From assembly GCA_902579465.1 (NCBI GenBank), contig CACHGV010000001.1, positions 62,001 through 126,000 of the forward strand: 64,000 nucleotides of DNA. Direction: 5' to 3'. The DNA is from an uncultured Pelagibacteraceae bacterium (GTDB lineage Bacteria; Pseudomonadota; Alphaproteobacteria; Pelagibacterales; Pelagibacteraceae). A program made the translations under genes and the position numbers. The notes beneath the pieces are model-generated. The model was not told the origin of the DNA. It saw nothing but the letters and a program-made list of their open reading frames with translations, and ran no database searches. Shown piece after piece: positions 1 through 8,000 of this stretch (the stretch's first letter is position 1; each line of letters opens with the position of its first letter).

Positions 1-479
1 CTCATGACCAAGTAGAAGCAATGACCTTAGCGGATAGACTGGCAGTAATAAATAATGGCCTTATTGAGCAGCTTGGAACACCGATAGAAATTTATAATAA
101 TCCTAAATCTATGTTTGTCGCAGGATTTATAGGTTCGCCACAGATGAATTTTCTTGAAGGAGAATTAATAAATAAAACTCTTACTTCAGAAGGTTTTGAA
201 ATTAATAATGTTACAAGTGATTTTAATGGACCAGTTATATTAGGAATTAGGCCAGAGCATATGTCGCAAACTGATAAAGGTTTAATAAATTTATCTGTAG
301 ATCTGGTAGAACAATTAGGTTCAGATAATTTGATTTATGGAGAAATAAAAAATAAAAAAGATTTTTGTTTTAGATGTCCTGGAAGTCAAATTATTAAAAA
401 AGGAAGTAAATTATCTTTGAACATAAATGATAACAATTATTATGTTTTTGATAAATCTAATGGTAATCGAGTAAATTAA
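1..479 (+). CDS. ugpC: ABC importer ATPase C-terminal part (UgpC/MalK family), cut by window edge
   Basis: The frame is open from base 3 and starts with [12 protein letters not shown], the H-loop (switch) region of an ABC ATPase. Walker A, signature and Walker B motifs lie upstream of the window. After the GLIEQLGTP stretch a regulatory OB-type domain follows (IGSPQMNF, then GIRPEHM), typical of the MalK/UgpC/PotA carbohydrate and polyol importer ATPases. The sn-glycerol-3-phosphate assignment rests mainly on context: the next gene, 2 bases downstream, is a glycerophosphodiester phosphodiesterase, as in ugp operons. The ATPase would power uptake of glycerol-3-phosphate or its diesters as a phosphorus source. 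A MalK-like sugar importer cannot be excluded without the upstream permease genes. Confidence 0.8.
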   Translation, partial: HDQVEAMTLADRLAVINNGLIEQLGTPIEIYNNPKSMFVAGFIGSPQMNFLEGELINKTLTSEGFEINNVTSDFNGPVILGIRPEHMSQTDKGLINLSVDLVEQLGSDNLIYGEIKNKKDFCFRCPGSQIIKKGSKLSLNINDNNYYVFDKSNGNRVN

Positions 480-481
480 TT

Positions 482-1405
482 TTGATTTTATCAAAGCCAA
501 ATTATATTAAAATTTATGGCCATAGAGGCGCTAGAGGAGATCTTCCTGAAAATACTTTAGAAAGTTTTAAATATTTATTTAAAAACAATATTAATGCATA
601 CGAAACAGATATTTTGATTTCCAAAGATCTTATTCCTGTGATTACACATGACTTTAGATTAGATCCAAGTTTTACAAAAGATAATGAGGGAAATTGGATA
701 ACGGATGAAAATATAATAATATTTGACTTAAGTTACGATGAGCTTTTAAAATTTGATGTTGGGTCTTTAAATAAATTATCTAGATATGGAAGAAGATTTG
801 TTAATCAAAAAACTTTAGAAAATCAAAAGATACCAAAACTTTCTGAGTTATTAGAATTATCTTCAAAAAACAAATCTGAAAATTTATTAATAAATTTAGA
901 AATTAAATCTACACCTGACGAGGAAAATTTAACTCCAACCCCAGAGGAAATGGTAAAACTTGTTATGAAAGAAGTAAATAAATCAAATTTACAAAATAAA
1001 ATAATCATTTCTTCATTTGATTGGAGAACACTGACAGAAATCAAAAATCTTTACCCTGAAATTTCAAGAGCTTATTTAAGTTTTCTACAACAGGCAGGAA
1101 TTAAAATTAAAAATACAATTTACAATAGATCTCCATGGATGAGTTACTTACCTTTTTTTGAAAAATATGAATTACCAAAAATTATAAAATCACAAGGTGG
1201 AAAGGCTTTGCATCCATACCATAAAGATATTACAAAAAAACTAGTAGATATTTCTCATCAAGAAGATTTGCCAGTGAACGTTTGGACAGTTAATGAAGAG
1301 AACGATATGTTAAAAATGATTGAGTATGGTGTAGATGGTATCATGACAGACTATCCATTAAGGCTGAAAGAACTTTGTGACAAAGAAAATATAAACTGGT
1401 TTTAG
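482..1405 (+). CDS. ugpQ: Glycerophosphodiester phosphodiesterase (UgpQ-like)
   Basis: This 307-residue protein hydrolyses glycerophosphodiesters (deacylated phospholipid headgroups) to glycerol-3-phosphate and an alcohol. The GDPD signature is near the N-terminus: GHRGARGDLPENT with the catalytic His-Arg and the Glu-Asn pair, then YETDI and THD supplying metal ligands. The TIM-barrel closes with VNVWTVNEE and DGIMTDYP. No signal peptide is seen, so it is cytoplasmic and would act on imported diesters. The start is TTG, two bases after the preceding stop. No later start is possible because the catalytic GHRG begins at about residue 13. Tight coupling to the upstream importer ATPase supports a ugp-type operon. 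Confidence 0.9.
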   Translation: MILSKPNYIKIYGHRGARGDLPENTLESFKYLFKNNINAYETDILISKDLIPVITHDFRLDPSFTKDNEGNWITDENIIIFDLSYDELLKFDVGSLNKLSRYGRRFVNQKTLENQKIPKLSELLELSSKNKSENLLINLEIKSTPDEENLTPTPEEMVKLVMKEVNKSNLQNKIIISSFDWRTLTEIKNLYPEISRAYLSFLQQAGIKIKNTIYNRSPWMSYLPFFEKYELPKIIKSQGGKALHPYHKDITKKLVDISHQEDLPVNVWTVNEENDMLKMIEYGVDGIMTDYPLRLKELCDKENINWF

Positions 1406-1414
1406 TTTATTTTA

Positions 1415-2134
1415 ATGGATTTAAATATAGTTAATAACCAAGAACAATTTTTAGCAGGTAAACTTAGAGGGTATACTTTAAAAGGTGCAGAAAATAAATT
1501 TGACGATAAAGGAAAACCTTTACCATTTCCAGGGTGCACAATAATTTGTAATATTCCTCTTAATACATATTTATCCGATCAAATTATTGGTTTTCAAAAA
1601 AAATTAGAAAATTTTAATCCTGAAAAAACTTATTCCTATTTACCACCATCAAGTTTTCATATGACATTATTTGACTGTTGTAATTTAAATACAAAAAATA
1701 CTTATTATTGGCCAACAGATATAGATCTTGATATGGATTACAAAGATATAGCTATTCAATTAAATAAAAGAATTGAAAACTATAATTTTCCAAAAGAAAT
1801 CAATTTAAAACTAAAAACATTTTTTGGAGGTTACAGCATTGTTTTAGAACCCTTTTCTGAGGAGGACGAAAAAATTTTAAGAAATTGTAGAGATGAACTA
1901 AGTAATTTATTGAAAATTAAATTTGAAAATCATCAAAGATATACTTTCCATGTTACATTAGCTTATATCTTGAGACAACTTAATGAAACTGAAATAAAAA
2001 ATTTAACTAAATTTAATAAACAATTATCCTCTGATTTTAATAAAAAAATTCCAAAAATTACTTTCACAAAACCTGAAATGTGCACCTTTAAAAACATGCT
2101 GGAGTTTGAAAGTATTAATCCTTCTAGCCTGTAA
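1415..2134 (+). CDS. DUF1868-family 2H phosphoesterase
   Basis: This 239-residue protein has the two H-x-T motifs of the 2H phosphoesterase fold: HMT at residue 82 and HVT at residue 179, about 97 residues apart. The LKGAENKF and PFPGCTIICN segments resemble the DUF1868 family. 2H enzymes cleave cyclic or 2'-5' phosphodiesters, but the substrate of DUF1868 is unknown to me. It lies 9 bases after the GDPD gene and is probably co-transcribed with it, so a role on phosphodiesters released during phosphorus scavenging is plausible. That role is inference. No signal peptide or membrane segment is visible. ATG start at 1415. Confidence 0.7.
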   Translation: MDLNIVNNQEQFLAGKLRGYTLKGAENKFDDKGKPLPFPGCTIICNIPLNTYLSDQIIGFQKKLENFNPEKTYSYLPPSSFHMTLFDCCNLNTKNTYYWPTDIDLDMDYKDIAIQLNKRIENYNFPKEINLKLKTFFGGYSIVLEPFSEEDEKILRNCRDELSNLLKIKFENHQRYTFHVTLAYILRQLNETEIKNLTKFNKQLSSDFNKKIPKITFTKPEMCTFKNMLEFESINPSSL

Positions 2135-2212
2135 TAGTTTTTACTTATAGATATTCTTCATTATTATTTTAATCTTTGATTTTCAATAAATTTTTAAAAA
2201 CTGATTTAGAAA

Positions 2213-2239
2213 ATTGACCTTAAATCTTATAGGTTCAAT
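2213..2239. terminator. Imperfect hairpin between convergent genes
   Basis: ATTGACCT (2213-2220) can pair with AGGTTCAAT (2231-2239) with one bulged T around a 10-base loop. A T-run follows on the plus strand, and T-rich sequence follows on the minus strand. It lies between the convergent DUF1868 and aquaporin genes, so it may serve as a bidirectional terminator. The stem is short and AT-rich. Confidence 0.4.
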
Positions 2240-2243
2240 TTTT

Positions 2244-2921
2244 CTACGAGATAGTTTTATCTCTTGTCCTGTTATTGAAAAGCATTTTTTTAGCCACAAA
2301 TACAGCAAAAAGTGCACCGATAATTTCTGCTAATATATAAACTGGAGTATACATATAATTAATTCCAGTAAAACTTTCTGTAAATGTTCTCGCTATTGCT
2401 ACAGCAGGATTTGCAAATGATGTAGATGATGTAAACCAATAACCAGCAGTGATATAAAAAGCAACACATGAGGCCACTACCACACTTCCTTTCTTTAATG
2501 ATCCAAAAATTATCAGTATCAATCCAAATGTTGCTACAATTTCAGATGTAAATATATTTATTCCGTCCCTTGATTTTGTTGATAATTCAAAAATTTGATG
2601 TTCGAAAAAGAAATTGGCAAGTGCTACACCTAACAAACAACCTAAAATTTGCGCAGATATATATGTGGGTAATAAATTTCCTTTTAATTTTTTTGTAAGA
2701 AACATTGCTAGACTTACAAATGGATTAAAATGTGCTCCTGAAACATCACTAAAAACAGTTATTAGCACAAAAAGTCCTGCGCCAGTTGCTATAGTATTGG
2801 CTAAAAGCATAATACCTGTGTCATTTGTAAGATTTTCAGCCATTATTCCTGAGCCAACAATAATCATTACAAGGAAACAACTACCAATAAACTCTCCAAG
2901 AAAAAACTTACTATATTTCAT
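2244..2921 (-). CDS. aqpS: MIP-family aquaglyceroporin, arsenic-associated (AqpS-like)
   Basis: This 225-residue integral membrane channel has about six transmembrane helices and two pore half-helices. The second is a canonical NPA (FANPAVAIAR); the first is NPF (HFNPFVSLA), a variant seen in divergent aquaglyceroporins. The gene overlaps the 3' end of arsC by 11 bases, the arrangement known from rhizobial ars operons where AqpS releases arsenite formed by ArsC down its gradient. The channel therefore probably exports As(III) rather than serving glycerol uptake. Glycerol or water transport remains possible. Its place in a phosphorus island fits, because high-affinity phosphate uptake brings in arsenate. 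Confidence 0.82.
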   Translation of the reverse strand: MKYSKFFLGEFIGSCFLVMIIVGSGIMAENLTNDTGIMLLANTIATGAGLFVLITVFSDVSGAHFNPFVSLAMFLTKKLKGNLLPTYISAQILGCLLGVALANFFFEHQIFELSTKSRDGINIFTSEIVATFGLILIIFGSLKKGSVVVASCVAFYITAGYWFTSSTSFANPAVAIARTFTESFTGINYMYTPVYILAEIIGALFAVFVAKKMLFNNRTRDKTIS

Positions 2922-3366
2922 AATTTTTTATCCAATCATTAATTCTTGTTTCTAAATTGGAATAAGTTTTATGTATTTCTGTTGAAATCAGCTCTTCTTT
3001 ATTGGGTTTATCACTCTTCTCTAACTCATTAATGATATAAACAGGATCTTCAATATCCCAATGAACTATTTTTTCAGGGGATGGCCAGACTGGACAAACT
3101 TCATTACTAGCATTGTTACATACAGTAAATACCTGATCAAAGGTTGTTTTCTCATTCAAGAATTTGTTGAAGTTTTTTGATGACAGATTTTTTGTATCAA
3201 AATTATTTTCATTTAGATACTTAATGACATATTTATTAATTATTCCAGATGGTTTGCTACCCGCACTGTAACCAATAAATTTATTTTTATGAAATTTATT
3301 AACTACACTTTCGGCCAATATGCTTCTGTGAGAATTGCCAGTACAAACAAATAAAAGTTTTTTCAT
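2911..3366 (-). CDS. arsC: Arsenate reductase, low-molecular-weight phosphatase type
   Basis: This 151-residue protein reduces As(V) to As(III) in the cytoplasm. The N-terminal P-loop is VCTGNSHRS, a CX5R motif with the nucleophilic Cys at residue 8. A distal pair, CNNASNEVC followed by PVWP, supplies the relay cysteines of thioredoxin-type ArsC enzymes. HWDIEDP carries the conserved Asp of the phosphatase fold. It is the first gene of a two-gene minus-strand operon with the aquaglyceroporin. No ArsR repressor is visible beside it, so expression may follow phosphate status instead: a Pho-box-like repeat lies in the intergenic region, although it is oriented toward the opposite gene. Confidence 0.88.
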   Translation of the reverse strand: MKKLLFVCTGNSHRSILAESVVNKFHKNKFIGYSAGSKPSGIINKYVIKYLNENNFDTKNLSSKNFNKFLNEKTTFDQVFTVCNNASNEVCPVWPSPEKIVHWDIEDPVYIINELEKSDKPNKEELISTEIHKTYSNLETRINDWIKNYEI

Positions 3367-3424
3367 TTTTAACTTTTATTACTATAAAATATTTTTTCTA
3401 TACTTAATGAGTACTAAATCTAAA

Positions 3425-3442
3425 TTGTAATAAAACTGAAAC
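3425..3442 (+). promoter_or_regulatory. Candidate Pho box upstream of PhnZ-like gene
   Basis: TTGTAATAAAACTGAAAC matches 14 of 18 positions of the enterobacterial PhoB box consensus CTGTCATAWAWCTGTCAY, including the 11-bp-spaced direct repeat architecture. It ends 19 bases before the ATG of the HD-domain gene, so transcription would give a very short leader. Part of the match comes from the AT-rich centre, which is cheap in this genome. Confidence 0.45.
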
Positions 3443-3461
3443 ATTTTTAATTTAAAAGAAT

Positions 3462-4016
3462 ATGATGGATAATATGTCAAATATTGCCAATTTATTTAAA
3501 ATTATAGAAGAAATTGGATCAGACAAACAATATGGAAATGAAAAAGTTTCACAACTAGAACATGCAATTCAATGCGCATTATTGGCAAAAAAAAATAATG
3601 AAAACCATTTTTTTATTACTGCAGCCCTATTCCATGATATTGGTCACTTAATTAATAATGACAAAGAAGCCATAAAAAAAGGAATAGATAAAAAGCATGA
3701 AAATTCAGGATCTCTTTTTCTTTCTAGATTTTTTCCAGAAGATGTTACAATATTAATTAAAGGACATGTTCCGGCTAAAAGATATTTGGTTTATTGTGAA
3801 AAAGGTTATTATGAGTCTTTATCTATTGCTTCAAAACGAAGTTTAGATGTCCAAGGAGGAAGTTTTTCCAAAGAGGAAGCAAACGAATTTATTAAACAAC
3901 CTTTTATGCAAGATGCAGTTAGATTAAGAAAATATGATGATCTTGCTAAAATTGAAAATTTAGAAATTCCAAATATAAATTATTTTTACAAACACGTAGA
4001 GAGAAGCTTTAAATAA
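3462..4016 (+). CDS. phnZ: HD-domain oxygenase, PhnZ-like (organophosphonate C-P bond cleavage)
   Basis: This 184-residue HD-domain protein matches the mixed-valence di-iron oxygenase PhnZ, which oxidatively splits alpha-hydroxy phosphonates to phosphate and an acid. With the ATG at 3462, Tyr24, Glu27, His34, His58, Asp59 and His62 fall at the same numbers I recall for characterised PhnZ substrate-gating and metal ligands. His79 and His102 follow (80 and 104 in PhnZ), then RLRKYDDLAK with the late Asp. HVPAKRYL and LDVQGGSFS are also family-like. PhnZ normally works after the 2-oxoglutarate hydroxylase PhnY, which is not in this window. The substrate could be hydroxy-aminoethylphosphonate, hydroxymethylphosphonate or a TmpB-type compound. 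The gene converges on the MFS gene, overlapping it by 8 bases. Confidence 0.8.
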   Translation: MMDNMSNIANLFKIIEEIGSDKQYGNEKVSQLEHAIQCALLAKKNNENHFFITAALFHDIGHLINNDKEAIKKGIDKKHENSGSLFLSRFFPEDVTILIKGHVPAKRYLVYCEKGYYESLSIASKRSLDVQGGSFSKEEANEFIKQPFMQDAVRLRKYDDLAKIENLEIPNINYFYKHVERSFK

Positions 4017-5181
4017 ACTTTTTTTTGTTTAAAAAAATTGCTGTCGAGTTACCAAATATTGCTAAAACAAAAAATACTAATATTAACAAATCATATCCTC
4101 CTACATTCCATACCAACGAACCAATCCATGGACCAGCAATACTACCAATCATATATTGCAAAGCTAAAATACCATGAATATTGCCAAAGTTTTTTTGGCC
4201 AAAAGTATCATTTTGAACCAAAGGTTTTAAAATAGCCATACTGCCATATGCTGAACTATTAAATAAAACAAATAAAAATGCTAAGTAATGATTAATATTT
4301 ATAAAGTATAAAAATATCATTCCAACTACCATCGAGTAAAAACAAATTACAAATAATTTTAAATTTGACTTATCACCTCCATATATCATAACTAAAATTC
4401 TACCTATTACTTGTCCTGGTCCAAACAGAGATGCTGTCAATACAGCTTGGGATAGACTCATCCCTTTTTCCTGCAACATTGGAATTACATGAGTTGTAAT
4501 AGCACCAATATTAAATCCAATAACAAACAATGAAAAACTAAATAACCAAAATCTATAATCTTTAAGTATTATTTTAAGCTTTGAATTTTGATCTGTTTTC
4601 TTTTCAATTTTTTTAAATTCTTTTATAATTATATTTTTGAAACCAAAATAATTAGCTGGTGAACTAATCAATATATTTAATATTCCAAAAATAAATACAG
4701 TAAACCTCCAGTCATATTGTTCTGTTAAATAAGTAGCAGTAGGAAATGTGTATGTGCTTGCAAATCCAGCAAATAAAGTAATTATTGCAATAGATGTTTT
4801 GGCCTTTGATTTTAAATTAATAGTAATGACACTAAAAAGCATCGTATAAAGACAGCCACCCGAGGTTGCACTGACAAGTATCCAAGCAAGTAAAAATCCA
4901 CCATATGTATCTACTGATGAAAGATAAATTACACTTAGTCCTAACAGTATAGGACTGGTCCACATCATTGGAAAACTTAGATTTCTATCTACAATCTTAC
5001 CTAGAAAAGGTAAAAGTAAACTATGCACAACTAAGCCTAGAGAATAAATAAAGGTTAAATTATTCCTTGAGATACTAAGTTCATTTTCCCAAGTTAGCAA
5101 CAACGCTGAGAACAGATACATACAACTGCTGTAACAAAAGGTAACTGATATACCTATTAAAAATGCAGACAAATATTTCAC
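4009..5181 (-). CDS. MFS transporter (monocarboxylate/oxalate-formate antiporter-like)
   Basis: This 390-residue protein has about 12 predicted transmembrane helices, the length and hydrophobic pattern of the major facilitator superfamily. The inter-helix loop GKIVDRN resembles the MFS motif between helices 2 and 3. The overall pattern is closest to the oxalate/formate antiporter or monocarboxylate-porter branch. Substrate is unknown. Its 3' end overlaps the PhnZ-like gene, and an 11-bp-period TGTTA repeat lies just upstream, so it may belong to the phosphorus response. A role in uptake or export of phosphonate-related acids is inference. The N-terminus is hydrophobic from residue 3, supporting this ATG. 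Confidence 0.72.
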   Translation of the reverse strand: MKYLSAFLIGISVTFCYSSCMYLFSALLLTWENELSISRNNLTFIYSLGLVVHSLLLPFLGKIVDRNLSFPMMWTSPILLGLSVIYLSSVDTYGGFLLAWILVSATSGGCLYTMLFSVITINLKSKAKTSIAIITLFAGFASTYTFPTATYLTEQYDWRFTVFIFGILNILISSPANYFGFKNIIIKEFKKIEKKTDQNSKLKIILKDYRFWLFSFSLFVIGFNIGAITTHVIPMLQEKGMSLSQAVLTASLFGPGQVIGRILVMIYGGDKSNLKLFVICFYSMVVGMIFLYFININHYLAFLFVLFNSSAYGSMAILKPLVQNDTFGQKNFGNIHGILALQYMIGSIAGPWIGSLVWNVGGYDLLILVFFVLAIFGNSTAIFLNKKKFI

Positions 5182-5197
5182 AAATTTTTTTATTTCT

Positions 5198-5215
5198 TTA
5201 ACATTTTTTTAACAA
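5198..5215 (-). promoter_or_regulatory. 11-bp-period direct repeat (Pho-box-like) upstream of MFS gene
   Basis: Read on the minus strand, TTGTTAAAAAAATGTTAA contains two TGTTAA copies with 11-bp spacing, the geometry of a PhoB site, with about 12 of 18 consensus matches. It sits 17 bases from the MFS start codon, unusually close, so any transcript would be nearly leaderless. Low complexity makes chance occurrence likely. Confidence 0.25.
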
Positions 5216-5235
5216 AAGTAAGTTAATAGATTATT

Positions 5236-5664
5236 ATGAATAAAATCTTAATCTCATTTATATTAACTTTATCCACAATTTCTATTACTCAAGCTGACAA
5301 TCATGCTAAAATAACAGAGCAACAAGCCGGCAGTAGTTATTCACAAAATACTGAGGATACATTTAAAAATGAAATAGGGAATTGTGAAGACCCTGGCGTA
5401 CTTATGTTAAGAGCCACTGTTAAAAATGATATTTCAAGATCTAGTCCCGAAAAAGCATCTGAGGCAGAAGCATTAATGAAAGAGGGCATGAAATTGTGTA
5501 ATGAAAATAGAGTTTTTGAGGCAAAACTAAAATTAGAAGACGCTAAAACAACTGCTAGAGCAGGATTAGTAGATGGAGAGGATCCATCTATAACTAAAGT
5601 TGTTGTTGACAATAATGAGATAACAAAGGAAGAAAAACCTTGGTGGAAATTCTGGAAAGATTGA
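5236..5664 (+). CDS. Small secreted protein of unknown function
   Basis: I do not recognise this 142-residue protein. It has a clear signal peptide (short Lys start, hydrophobic stretch to about residue 20, cleavage near TQA-DN), so it is probably periplasmic. The mature part is charged and helical. It holds two cysteines (NCEDP and KLCNEN) that could form a disulphide, and ends in an aromatic-basic tail, PWWKFWKD. It starts 54 bases from the divergent MFS gene and converges on the phnE2 end, inside a phosphorus-related neighbourhood. The WWKFWK tail could contact a membrane or partner protein, which is speculation. Confidence 0.75.
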   Translation: MNKILISFILTLSTISITQADNHAKITEQQAGSSYSQNTEDTFKNEIGNCEDPGVLMLRATVKNDISRSSPEKASEAEALMKEGMKLCNENRVFEAKLKLEDAKTTARAGLVDGEDPSITKVVVDNNEITKEEKPWWKFWKD

Positions 5665-5731
5665 TTTTTATCTTTTTAAATTCCTAAATTAAAATTTCTA
5701 GAAAAATTTTTGATAAAGGTATTTTTTCTAT

Positions 5732-7132
5732 TTACCTTACAATTAATTGATCTGATCCAATTAATATTCTTCTAAGCCAAGCAGATAATCTATCCATAAA
5801 TATTACTACAGCCAAAACTAATATTGCCATGTAGGCGACATTTTCAAAATCATTTCCAGTACCTAGTGCACCTAAAAATTGTAAACCAATTCCTCCTGCG
5901 CCCATTGCACCTATTATTACGGCTCCTCTAGTATTTGACTCTAAATAGTATAAAGATTGAGATACAAAAATTGGAAGTATTTGAGGAATTATACCAAATC
6001 TATGTTGTAGAAATTTGCTAGCCCCTGTAGATTGAACTCCTTCTTGTTGTTTCTTCTCAGTATTTTCAATTGCTTCAGAATATAATTTACCTAAAGTACC
6101 TGTATCAGTAAAACCAATCGCAAAAATACCAGTGAAGGGTCCTGGACCAAAAGCTCTTAAAAATATTAAACTCCAAATTAAAAAGTCTATTCCTCTTAAA
6201 GTATCAAATAATCTTCTTAACGTAAATCTTAGAGCTTTAATAGGTGTAACGTTGTATGCAGCAAGGAATGACAAGGGCAGAGCCATTACCGTAGCAAACA
6301 TTGTCCCTAATACAGCCATAACTATTGTTTCGAGCATTGCCCACCAAACTCTACCGTGCATAAATGCTTCATTATCCTTAATCTCTGTTAAGAAAAGTTT
6401 TAAATTAGACATTTCAGGAACAACTCTTTCTTTAGAAAAAGTCAAACCTAGTGCTTCGAAAAAGGTATATGGTTCTAACGGACTTGAGAAATCAAACCAA
6501 AAATATTTCCATCCGATACTGTAACGATGAATTTCAACTTTTTTTGGATATACTTGAATTCTCTCATACAAAGTTGGTCTAAATTCAACTCTATTTTCTG
6601 TGATTCTAAAACCTTTTAAATCTTCTATGACCAAATCCTCTGAACCTACAAGGTAAGGTTTACCATTAGAATTTAATTTTATGGTAAAACCTCTCTCATA
6701 TTTTGGAAAATTTACAATCTCGACTTTATCTTTGTATAATATTGCCTTACCTTTATTATTAAACTCAACTACATTGCCAACATTATCAGAATTTTTGTAA
6801 AACCAATCTGGAATTGATTTATCAAGATTATCTCTTCCATAAACACTTCTATAATTTCCTTCAAAAGCTATTTTAATATCCTCATGATTTTCCCATTTCA
6901 TTGTTACATGATCTTTGTGTGCATATGTGTCTAAGACAAACATAGCAGCATTTTGTGGTTTCCATTTTTTTGGGATATCAACAACATCTAAAGTAAAAAA
7001 ACCTACTATTAAATATACTAAGACGAGAAAAAAAATTATTTGGCCTCTTAATCTACTCTTTCTGGCTTGTTTAAATGTGTCAGGAAATAATTTACGAATA
7101 TTTTCTCTTTGAATAGCTAAACTAGAACTCAT
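5732..7132 (-). CDS. phnE: Phosphonate/phosphate ABC permease with large N-terminal periplasmic domain (PhnE2/PhoT-like)
   Basis: This 466-residue permease is the last gene of the minus-strand phnCDEE2 operon and overlaps the preceding phnE by 4 bases. A first transmembrane helix (about residues 30-50) is followed by about 200 mostly hydrophilic residues, then by a standard permease domain. The cytoplasmic EAA loop is visible around SEAIENTEKKQQEGVQSTGA, near residue 355, and a Gly-rich segment GAMGAGGIGL follows. Typical PhnE proteins are about 270 residues; the extended form resembles PhoT of rhizobial PhoCDET phosphate/phosphonate importers. The insert is probably periplasmic and may contact PhnD. 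It pairs with the shorter PhnE as a heterodimeric channel. Confidence 0.88.
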   Translation of the reverse strand: MSSSLAIQRENIRKLFPDTFKQARKSRLRGQIIFFLVLVYLIVGFFTLDVVDIPKKWKPQNAAMFVLDTYAHKDHVTMKWENHEDIKIAFEGNYRSVYGRDNLDKSIPDWFYKNSDNVGNVVEFNNKGKAILYKDKVEIVNFPKYERGFTIKLNSNGKPYLVGSEDLVIEDLKGFRITENRVEFRPTLYERIQVYPKKVEIHRYSIGWKYFWFDFSSPLEPYTFFEALGLTFSKERVVPEMSNLKLFLTEIKDNEAFMHGRVWWAMLETIVMAVLGTMFATVMALPLSFLAAYNVTPIKALRFTLRRLFDTLRGIDFLIWSLIFLRAFGPGPFTGIFAIGFTDTGTLGKLYSEAIENTEKKQQEGVQSTGASKFLQHRFGIIPQILPIFVSQSLYYLESNTRGAVIIGAMGAGGIGLQFLGALGTGNDFENVAYMAILVLAVVIFMDRLSAWLRRILIGSDQLIVR

Positions 7133-7983
7133 TGATTTGCTCCAATTAATTTATGTCTCCAATATGCAGACAAATAATCTAATGCAATTATCGTACCAAC
7201 CAGTAAGAACATACACGCTAAAACATCAGCTCCATAATTCCACTGAATTAGAGCCGCTAACATTTCTCCAATTCCACCTGCACCAACAAAACCTAATATT
7301 GTAGATTCTCTAACATTAATTTCTAACCTCAATATTCCATAACTTAAAAACAAAGGTAGTACCTGGGGAAGAACTGAAAATCTTATCTTCTGTGTCCAAG
7401 TTGCACCAACAGAACTTAAACCTTCAATAGGTTTTCCATCACAATTTTCTATAGCCTCTGTAAATAATTTACCAAGTGCTCCAGCAGTATGTATTGTTAT
7501 AGCAATTACAGCTGGTAAAGATGATTTACCCATTAGATATAAAAACACCATTGCTATTATTAATGTTGGAAATGATCTTGTCACATCCATTAAAAATTTT
7601 GTAAATTGAATAACTCTTTTGTTTCTAATTAGGTTCCTACTTGAAAAAATTGCAAATATAATTGCTAAAATAAAACCTATAGAAGTTGAAAATAAAGCAA
7701 TATTTAAAGTAATAATTAATTCAGGAATATACTTAATAACTCTTGGCCAATATTTCCATCCCATCTCAAAAGTGTCTACAAATAAATCTCTAGGGTAGTT
7801 AAAAAAATTAGCTATACCTCTTCCAAAAGACCCTGCATTTGCTTCTAACGATACCAAGGTACCACCAAAAAAAATTAATATTAGAATTGCAATTCCAAGT
7901 AGCGAGGACCTAGTTCTCTGGTTTGTTAATTTTTTTAAATTAACTTCAATTTGTTCTAGGTTGGCAGGTAAGGCTTTTGTCAT
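7129..7983 (-). CDS. phnE: Phosphonate ABC transporter permease PhnE
   Basis: This 284-residue inner-membrane permease has about six transmembrane helices. The EAA loop motif FTEAIENCDGKPIEGLSSVG contacts the PhnC ATPase, and FVGAGGIGEML is the conserved glycine-rich stretch of this family. It starts 63 bases after phnD on the minus strand, and the spacer holds a perfect 11-bp hairpin. Its end overlaps the longer permease gene by 4 bases (ATGA-type coupling), indicating translation of both permeases together. It imports phosphonates and possibly phosphate or phosphite. Length is normal for the family. Confidence 0.92.
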   Translation of the reverse strand: MTKALPANLEQIEVNLKKLTNQRTRSSLLGIAILILIFFGGTLVSLEANAGSFGRGIANFFNYPRDLFVDTFEMGWKYWPRVIKYIPELIITLNIALFSTSIGFILAIIFAIFSSRNLIRNKRVIQFTKFLMDVTRSFPTLIIAMVFLYLMGKSSLPAVIAITIHTAGALGKLFTEAIENCDGKPIEGLSSVGATWTQKIRFSVLPQVLPLFLSYGILRLEINVRESTILGFVGAGGIGEMLAALIQWNYGADVLACMFLLVGTIIALDYLSAYWRHKLIGANQ

Positions 7984-8000
7984 AATTTTAAAGATAAATC

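Noticed and set aside
5691-5737. Two short inverted repeats between the secreted protein and phnE2 as terminators
   Set aside because: One stem is AT-only and the other only 6 bp, and partly inside the phnE2 stop region.
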